Below are positions 58,043 through 64,000 of a stretch of DNA of 64,000 bases, piece by piece; within the stretch, counting starts at the first letter, position 1; each line of letters opens with the position of its first letter. The notes beneath the pieces were generated by a model that worked only from the letters and a program-made list of their open reading frames with translations, ran no database searches and was not told the DNA's origin. The position numbers and the translations under genes were made by a program. Source of the DNA: Trichomonas vaginalis G3 (lineage: Eukaryota > Parabasalia > Trichomonadida > Trichomonadidae); contig NC_067208.1 of assembly GCF_026262505.1 (NCBI RefSeq), forward strand, positions 20,252,153-20,316,152, given 5' to 3'.

Positions 58043-60189
58043 TTATTTCATGCAATGTTTTATTTCTGTGCCGTCTTCAAGTATGCCCCAGTACTTACGC
58101 TTGGAGAGGACATGAACTTCGGTGAAAATTTTGTCCAATTTGAATTGACCCATCTTTTCACCGACCATTCCCATTTCAATGAGTTTGTTGTAGCCTTCTT
58201 CGTTCGTCATGAGTGCGTCAATGTTCTCATAGTAAACCTTCACTTTGGATTTGACTTCGGAGAAGAATTTGTTGTAGTTGTCAAGGACTGCCTTTGCGAA
58301 CTGAGGGTAAGACCAATGTTCGACAATAGGTTTTAATGTGGTTACTAAGCCACTTTGACCTTGAGTGAATTCGTACTTCAAAACAAAAGGAGAAAACCTT
58401 TCAACAAAGTTGTCGACCTTCTCATAATGTTTACTCTTCATCTTGAGGTTTCTTAATGGAATATCCCCATGTCGAATTCATAAGCAATTTGAGTGTCATT
58501 GCAAGTTTGGGGTTTGAAGCTTTCCTAATATCATACAGTTGTTGTATGACTTTTCCAACTGTATAGTTCCTTCCTGGGAACTCACCATCTTCGTTTGGAA
58601 TTCCAGTCGGGATATATTGGACGAACCTCATGTACGCAGCGTTAAGGTCGACATAGTATATCTTTTCATCTGAGTCGAACTTGTCGCAACCAATGGGTCC
58701 AGTTCGTGGAAATTCAAGTGAGTCTCTTATCTTCTGAGAAACTTCTCCTGTTATCTCATAAACATCGTCGAAGCAACCTGTTTCATATAAAACCTTCTGA
58801 CCTAACTCAGATGCTCTCCAATACAATTTGACGTCAATTGGATGTCTCAATGGAAGTTTGTTTATAGCATCTTGAAGTTCTTGCAACCTCATTGGAAGTT
58901 CTTCTGGTTCAGGTTGGTATCCGAACAATCCAACTCCTTTTGGAACTGTGTACTTCTTTTGTGCTAGAACTTTGTCTGGAACAACTTTTGGTCTTGCTAA
59001 CAATGAAAAGTTTGTTTCGTCTTTTGGTACAAAAGTTTCTGTCAGCTTGTCATCTGGAATTGGTTCCAACAAACCTTTCTCGAAAAGAATGTTTACAGCT
59101 CTGACAATGTTGCACTTGCCTTTTCCGAACAATGGGTTTGTAAGACTTTCGTTCAACATGAAGTGGTTGTGGACAATTACAATCTTCAACCATGGTAAGT
59201 CTTTGTCAACAACATAGTCGTCATGTGAAGAACCTTTAGCTGTAGGTATGTTGACTCGGATATTGACATTTGCCAACGGTGCAATTTTTGCCAATTGACC
59301 TCTGAGAATGTACCTTGTCTTCACACATGACTCAAGATACTTCATCTTCTCATCTGTAACAAGACCAGAGTTCCTGAGACATGTAAGAATACAAGGTTCA
59401 TTGACAATTGTTTCAATTGAATTGTAAATTCCATACCTTGTCAAGTCAATGTCAGACTTATTTATGAACGGGAAGTATCCAGCATGTTGTCTGACTGCTT
59501 GAGGGTTAGGTTGGTACCATTCGAACTTACACTTGCAATTCCTTCAATTGCATTCAAAATGTCTGAGTCGGAGTCAACCATTTGTTCTCTCTTTGTAGTC
59601 TTGAAAGCGTCAAGAAGCATTGCAGCTGTTGTGACATTGCCATGTGCATAGTAAATGTGACCGTCCAAATCTGTTACGGTTAGTCTGAGATTGTATCCTT
59701 TCTTATTTCCGTCTTGTATGCAGCAAGTACCCATGAAGCCTTCTTTGTTCTTTCCTTCGTCAAAGTTTACTGTAAAGGTTCGACCAGATGTAATTTGACT
59801 TCTAACTTCACGATACTTTTCATATGCATATCTTGTTCTTTCCATGGGAGCATGTGCGTCTTCACCTTTTCCTTTTTTCCTTCTCAAAGGATGCAATTGT
59901 TCGTCATGTTTCCAGTAGAATCTGGCAAAGCCGTCGTGTCCTTCAACTTGAGGTTCACTAACATCGAAAGGCATGTCCATAAGACGTTCTTCTTCTAACC
60001 TCTCTAGTCTGTTTGGATAATTTGTGCGTGCTGTTTCCAAGTCCATTTCATAGCGAAGACCAGACATTTGTCATAGACTTTTATGGGTCTTCCCTTCCTA
60101 TATTTAAACTTCTTTGAAACTTTCCAACCATATCTTTCTAACTCTGCTTTTATTCTAGCAGATTTTCTATCCATTCTATATGGGGGCAT
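58043..60189 (-). pseudogene. Family B DNA polymerase (PolB), right half
   Basis: Broken about three times. The 5' end (MPPYRMDRKSARIKAELERY) follows the A/T-tract promoter shared with the helicase genes. Further on are IYYVDLNAAYM (motif A type), LKLLMNSTWGYSIKKP (motif B type) and a short motif C-like region near 58230. Overall a protein-primed PolB of Polinton type, very different from that of D and without a visible HNH domain in the surviving parts. Confidence 0.65.
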
Positions 60190-60273
60190 TTTTTATAAAA
60201 ATAAAAAAATATTTTTTTCTTTACTTTACATAACCTCCTGCTGCCATAAGTCTTTGACGCCAACCCATACCAG

Positions 60274-60786
60274 CTAATGAGGTTGACTAAACTTTGTTTT
60301 TGGTTTATCTTCAGTTTTTGGTTTTTCTTCTTCTATCGGTTTTTCGTCACTTTTCGGTTCCTCTGACTTTACCTCACTTGCAGGTATGGTTGTGTCGTCA
60401 ACATCTTCATAAATATCATATGCCATTTGTTTTTGTTTTCCTTTCAACTTTTTGTGTTTGTTGTAAAGTTTAGAATATTTCGACTCTAAGTCAATGAGAT
60501 GTTCTATAATGAACTGTTGGTCAGTGAAGAATACCTTCCCATCTGTTGTCTCGAAAGCTCCTTCAGACTTCAATATTTTATTTGTGAGAGTCTGTTTCTT
60601 TTTTGAGATACTAGCCGTTCCATTTCTATGAAAAGTGACTTTGTAGTTAGGGTTTGTATTTCCAGACCTGGCACTTTCTATTATTGAATTTTTCTCTTCA
60701 TCTGTAAGTTCTTTGACAGGTTTTGACAATGGTTCTGAACTTTTTGTTTGTGGTGTCAAATCTACCGTTTCAACTTCTTCGGTCAT
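60274..60786 (-). CDS. Unknown 170-residue protein
   Basis: Whole frame starting MTEEVETVDLTPQTKSSEP. Acidic, Ser/Pro/Lys-rich ends around a conserved-looking core (NYKVTFHRNGTASISKKKQ, TDQQFIIEHLIDLESKY) with a coiled coil. The leader TTTTTACTGAGATGAA is identical to that of the next two genes' upstream sequence. Position between PolB and the pVI-like gene suggests a virion or replication accessory. Confidence 0.5.
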   Translation of the reverse strand: MTEEVETVDLTPQTKSSEPLSKPVKELTDEEKNSIIESARSGNTNPNYKVTFHRNGTASISKKKQTLTNKILKSEGAFETTDGKVFFTDQQFIIEHLIDLESKYSKLYNKHKKLKGKQKQMAYDIYEDVDDTTIPASEVKSEEPKSDEKPIEEEKPKTEDKPKTKFSQPH

Positions 60787-60804
60787 TTCATCTCAGTAAA
60801 AATT

Positions 60805-60960
60805 TTAGTTTGGTTTGTTTTCAACTGGTTGTTTAGGTTTTTTAAGTCGGTCTAAAACTTCCTGAGGTATAGGAAGAACTTGACAAACACGTGGTTGTGT
60901 AACTGCTGGAAGTCGACAAATCCATCTTGAACCCATTTGTCTCAATGCTGTATTGTTCAT
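60805..60960 (-). CDS. Small 51-residue protein
   Basis: MNNTALRQMGSRWICRLPAV at the start, PIPQEVLDRLKKPKQPVEN near the end. The ATG sits directly after TTTTTTACTGAGATGAA, the same leader as the preceding gene, which supports it as real. Unrecognised. Confidence 0.5.
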   Translation of the reverse strand: MNNTALRQMGSRWICRLPAVTQPRVCQVLPIPQEVLDRLKKPKQPVENKPN

Positions 60961-60978
60961 TTCATCTCAGTAAAAAAT

Positions 60979-61380
60979 TTACATTCCCCACGTTTGAGGC
61001 GGTTGCGGTTGGTTGTTGTTTACCCACTGTTGTGCATGGTTATATCCTCTGTTAAAGAATCTTTCACCTTGGTCCATATAGTGCCCTGCTTGGTTATAGT
61101 AGTCATTTGCTTTGTTATAGTAGTTTCCTGCTTCTCTTCCTACATTGTCCATCCATCCTTGAACTTTTCCTCTTGTTTCAGGATTTGGAATAAGATTTGC
61201 TGCATCTCGTGCTACCTCCCAACCTTTCTGTACAGTTTGTATAATAGGTTGTGCTTTCTCTTTCAGTATACCTAATGTACTCAAAATCTTCCTTCCAATT
61301 CCAAATGCACCTCTGGCTATTGTTCCCACTGCGGGCAAAAATCTGGATGCAACTCCTGCTAATGCGCCAAATAAACCCAT
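60979..61380 (-). CDS. pVI-like amphipathic protein, right half
   Basis: 133 residues, whole frame. The N-terminal 45 residues (MGLFGALAGVASRFLPAVG, then FGIGRKILSTLGILKEK) form an amphipathic, Gly-rich, membrane-active-looking segment. Next come helices with Asn/Tyr repeats (NYYNKANDYYNQAGHYMDQG) and a Pro/Gln tail. Comparable in layout to adenovirus pVI and to the D peptide at 39796. Diverges from the integrase with only 17 bases between starts. Confidence 0.45.
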   Translation of the reverse strand: MGLFGALAGVASRFLPAVGTIARGAFGIGRKILSTLGILKEKAQPIIQTVQKGWEVARDAANLIPNPETRGKVQGWMDNVGREAGNYYNKANDYYNQAGHYMDQGERFFNRGYNHAQQWVNNNQPQPPQTWGM

Positions 61381-61397
61381 TTCTTATAGGGTAAAAA
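61381..61397. promoter_or_regulatory. 17-bp bidirectional spacer
   Basis: TTCTTATAGGGTAAAAA separates the divergent pVI-like and integrase starts. Confidence 0.45.
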
Positions 61398-62356
61398 ATG
61401 ACGAATCCAAACAAGGACCCCTATGTTTCTAAAGCGACAAAGAAAGCACTCATGATAAAAATCTTTAGTTCAACACCAAATGCTTGGTTTATGGATATCT
61501 TGGAAAACATTCCGAGGTATAGAGAAGATGGACCACCATACTGGCTAATATTTGTCGGTCAAAACACAAGATACTGTGAAGCCATACCATTACAGTCCAA
61601 AAATATTTTAGATGTGAAAACTGCTTTGACAATATTCGTTGACAAATACCATCCAACAAAACTGACATCTGACTGTGAAAGTTCTTTCAAATCAGACGAT
61701 ATTAAAAACTATCTGCGTTCAAAAAATGTAAACCAATATTTCATTGTCGACCAAAACCATTCTGCTCTTGGTGTCATTGACAGTTGTATAAAAATCTTAA
61801 GAGACTTAAACCAACCACAAGGTGGTGAGGTAGATGAAATGTCATATGACGACAATATAGACACTTCTCCATGGCAAAGATGAGACAAGTTTTAAATATT
61901 TACAATAGCCGTAAACAAAAAGGTTTGGGAAACCACTCCCCCGAAGAAATGAAAAACAACCCTGACTTAGAGAAAGACTATATATTTAATAGTTTAGTCA
62001 AAAGAGACAAACAAGAAAGAATGCCAGGCTTCAAACTTAAGAAAGGTGACAAAGTAAAAATAGAAATACCTAAACGCGACCCATATGAAAATACTATTGA
62101 CTATGACAACAATGGGAACTCGACAGGTACTCACATTCGTGTTCGTAAAAATAGAAGAAAGTATACAAGAGAATATTATGAAGTTTTAGGCAAACATGGC
62201 AAAATGTACAGACTGCAAGCAGAAGATAAAACTACTATTGTCAGACCTCGTTTCAAACTTGTCAAAGTTCAAGGTGGTATACTTTCAAAGACAGTTCCTA
62301 ACAAATATAAGACAACTCCTGACGAATATGCTAAAGAAGTTGAAAATGACGACTAA
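61398..62356 (+). pseudogene. Retroviral-type (rve) integrase, right half
   Basis: Core with acidic residues in WFMDILENI, LTSDCESSF and GVIDSCIKIL, spacing 35 between the second and third, the third being Asp as in D. The C-terminal part is basic with FKLKKGDKVKIEIPK and a RLQAEDKTTIVRP segment resembling an SH3-like integrase tail. Looks broken about once. Its stop overlaps that of the fibre gene tail to tail. Confidence 0.7.
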
Positions 62357-63564
62357 GCATTTCTATACCATGCGTAAACTGTCATGTAAGGTGGCATGTA
62401 GTCTTTACTCTGTCCCGTTGTTTGCGTAATACCTGAAACGCGATGTGTATGGCTTCCTCCTCCTCAGTGTTACTCCCAGTAACAATTTATAGCAAACTTA
62501 ACGTCCTCTTTAACATCATATCCTTTACCTTTTGTCATTCCTGACCAATCCCAAAATCTATGCTATGCAACCTGCTTCAGATGTACTTAAATTTATGTAG
62601 TGACTGTGCGCAGGTAAATTTTCACCTGAAATCGTTTTACTTCCACCTGTTTCCTTTGAAGAGTTTGCACAATACAAAAACCTGTCGACTATTTGAGTCC
62701 AAGTTCCAAAACCAAGTACTACTTCTGGTCTGGTAGAGTTCATTGACGTATAAATAGAACCTATAGGATATACTGTTTGAAGTATTTCTGTCTTTAACGT
62801 TTGAAGCTCTGTTTTGTCAGCTTTTTATCATATAAATCTTGAGCAGTGAATTTAACTTTGTTTTCATCCTCCATGACATAGACATTTCCACATCTAATGT
62901 CTTTATCCGATGTTAAACCTTGTGGAAAGTTAGGAGGTTTCCAATTTAATACATCCCCAGTTTCTTCAACCGTTCCTTCAATATTTTCTATACCAACAGT
63001 TGCGAAGAAATCGTGTGTATGTCCAACGTCACTTTTCTCTGTTTAAGGTTTCTTGTAAGTTTGTAATATCAGATATGGTATGTGTATGAGTCTTTTTAGA
63101 ATATTCTTTGTCAGCTCTTGTCACTTCACTTGACATTTTATTGTCAACATATGTTTTATCCGCTTTGTCATCTAACTTTCTGGTAGTTCATCTACGTCAT
63201 AGATGTTATGTGTATGATGTTTTTGTGGGTATGTTCTATCTGTCCATGCGAGAATATAGTCTCTTGTTGCATCTACATAATCTTTGTCAGCTTTGTTGTC
63301 AATATCTTGCTTCAAAAGAAGTTCATCTATAGGTTTTCTCGTTTAAAGTTCTTTTTGTTGGATTTATACAAACAGTATGGTTCTTACTGTCTTGAAACAG
63401 AAACTCATCTGTCATTGGGTTTATCGTCAGTTTTTAAGTTCCTTCTTCAATGACTCAGATATCTTAGAATAGTTTGAAAAGTTTGTTGTGTTCTTATTTA
63501 GAGCTTGCAAAATGAGTTGTCGGTTGTGTTGTATTTCTCTCATAGACGCTGTTTCTTTCGACAT
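62353..63564 (-). pseudogene. Fibre/receptor-binding-like gene, right half
   Basis: Opens MSKETASMREIQHNRQ. Scattered DKTYVDNK/ADKEY shaft repeats, then the tail-collar-like tip with GENLPAHSHYINLST. The tip region 62360-62775 is nearly identical in DNA to 32230-32640 of element D. Several breaks. Confidence 0.6.
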
Positions 63565-63582
63565 TTTTATTCTAGATAAAAT

Positions 63583-64000
63583 ATGCTCCAATAGAAAAAG
63601 AAAATTCAAGAGTTGCTACAACTAAACCATTAGATGAACTTTTTACTAATGTCGGTCAAAAGTTTGAGACAGAGACCGTAAAGCATGAAGGCTATCGTTT
63701 TGACTACCCATTAAGATGGCTAAGAGACCCATCTGTCACAAAAGCTATTGGCTTTCGTAGAATGAAGTTTGTGTCTGTAGAAGATAAAAGTTTTCCATTT
63801 ATTGTAAGGTTTCATATAGATTATATATCTGAAGGGAACGAAAAAATGTGGGAAGAAATTGAGCTAATACAAGTTGACCTTTCATCTTCTCTACAGACTG
63901 CGTTAAAAATATAGAAGATAAAATAAATTCATGTTATGCAAAAATATGCTGATGAATATGCAAATACCGAGAGCACACTTTATTGGAGAATTGTATATGA
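63583..64000 (+). pseudogene. Unknown gene running off the window
   Basis: Coding-like sequence with PLRWLRDPSVTKAIGFRRMK and FPFIVRFHIDYISEGNEKMW, divergent from the fibre gene across about 20 bases, cut by the window edge and not in one clean frame. Beta-rich; perhaps another structural gene. Not recognised. Confidence 0.35.

Larger units (their letters stand above)
42762..64000 (+). mobile_element. Polinton copy C and adjoining right half (runs off window)
   Basis: 42800-52532 repeats the gene order of copy B on the + strand. 58043-64000 holds PolB, pVI-like, integrase and fibre genes with the same A/T-tract promoter type, and may be the other half of the same element. Between them lie border repeats, one broken gene and a cluster of small genes with host-like initiators. 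About a dozen or more breaks in all, with late capsid-block genes whole. Confidence 0.6.

Noticed and set aside
1-64000. Adenain-like maturation protease gene
   Set aside because: Expected in many Polintons and looked for in every sizeable frame, but no His-Asp/Glu-Gln-Cys layout was recognised. It may be absent, outside the window or too divergent.

Overview
The window looks like nuclear DNA of a trichomonad parabasalid, most likely Trichomonas vaginalis. It is AT-rich with no obvious introns. Several genes start just downstream of TCATTTT-like initiators, and many stop codons run into TAAA, which matches the T. vaginalis initiator and its stop-overlapping polyadenylation signal. No ordinary host housekeeping gene was recognised. 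Almost everything belongs to Polinton/Maverick-type, capsid-bearing DNA elements, treated here as fossils of differing completeness.

Layout. (1) About 37-7407, + strand: copy A, a heavily broken partial Polinton cut by a 100-N scaffold gap (7408-7507). (2) 7508-8780: KilA-N gene fragment, a 40-bp perfect inverted repeat and a 54-bp satellite of about 16 units. (3) About 8786-20310, mostly - strand: copy B of the same family. It has whole reading frames for the packaging ATPase, SF3 helicase, a penton-like protein, the major capsid protein and several unknowns, plus + strand KilA-N and KilA-N/T5orf172 genes. Its large coiled-coil gene is broken. (4) 20306-21300: structured hairpin repeats and non-coding DNA. 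(5) About 21305-41474: element D, a much more AT-rich and distantly related Polinton of about 20 kb with inverted terminal repeats. It carries PolB (with an embedded HNH-like domain), integrase, primase-helicase, fibre, penton-like protein, packaging ATPase and capsid protein. PolB and the capsid gene are broken. (6) 41472-42775: repeats. (7) 42762 to beyond 64000: copy C of the A/B family (capsid half 42800-52532), then a cluster of compact small genes with host-like initiators (54090-58035), then a replication/integration half (PolB, pVI-like peptide, integrase, fibre; 58043-64000). Whether 42.8-64 kb is one element or several joined pieces cannot be settled here.

How the genes fit together. 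Integrase inserts the element. PolB and the primase/helicase copy it. Capsid, penton-like, pVI-like, fibre and packaging-ATPase genes are a virion set. KilA-N and T5orf172 proteins are typical viral DNA-binding/nuclease accessories. No adenain-like maturation protease was recognised. Genes are packed with tiny divergent spacers (17-36 bp) and tail-to-tail overlaps. An identical 18-bp motif sits before the KilA-N genes of copy B and the primase-helicase of D. The two lineages are very different except for the fibre tip, which is nearly identical at DNA level and must have been exchanged recently.
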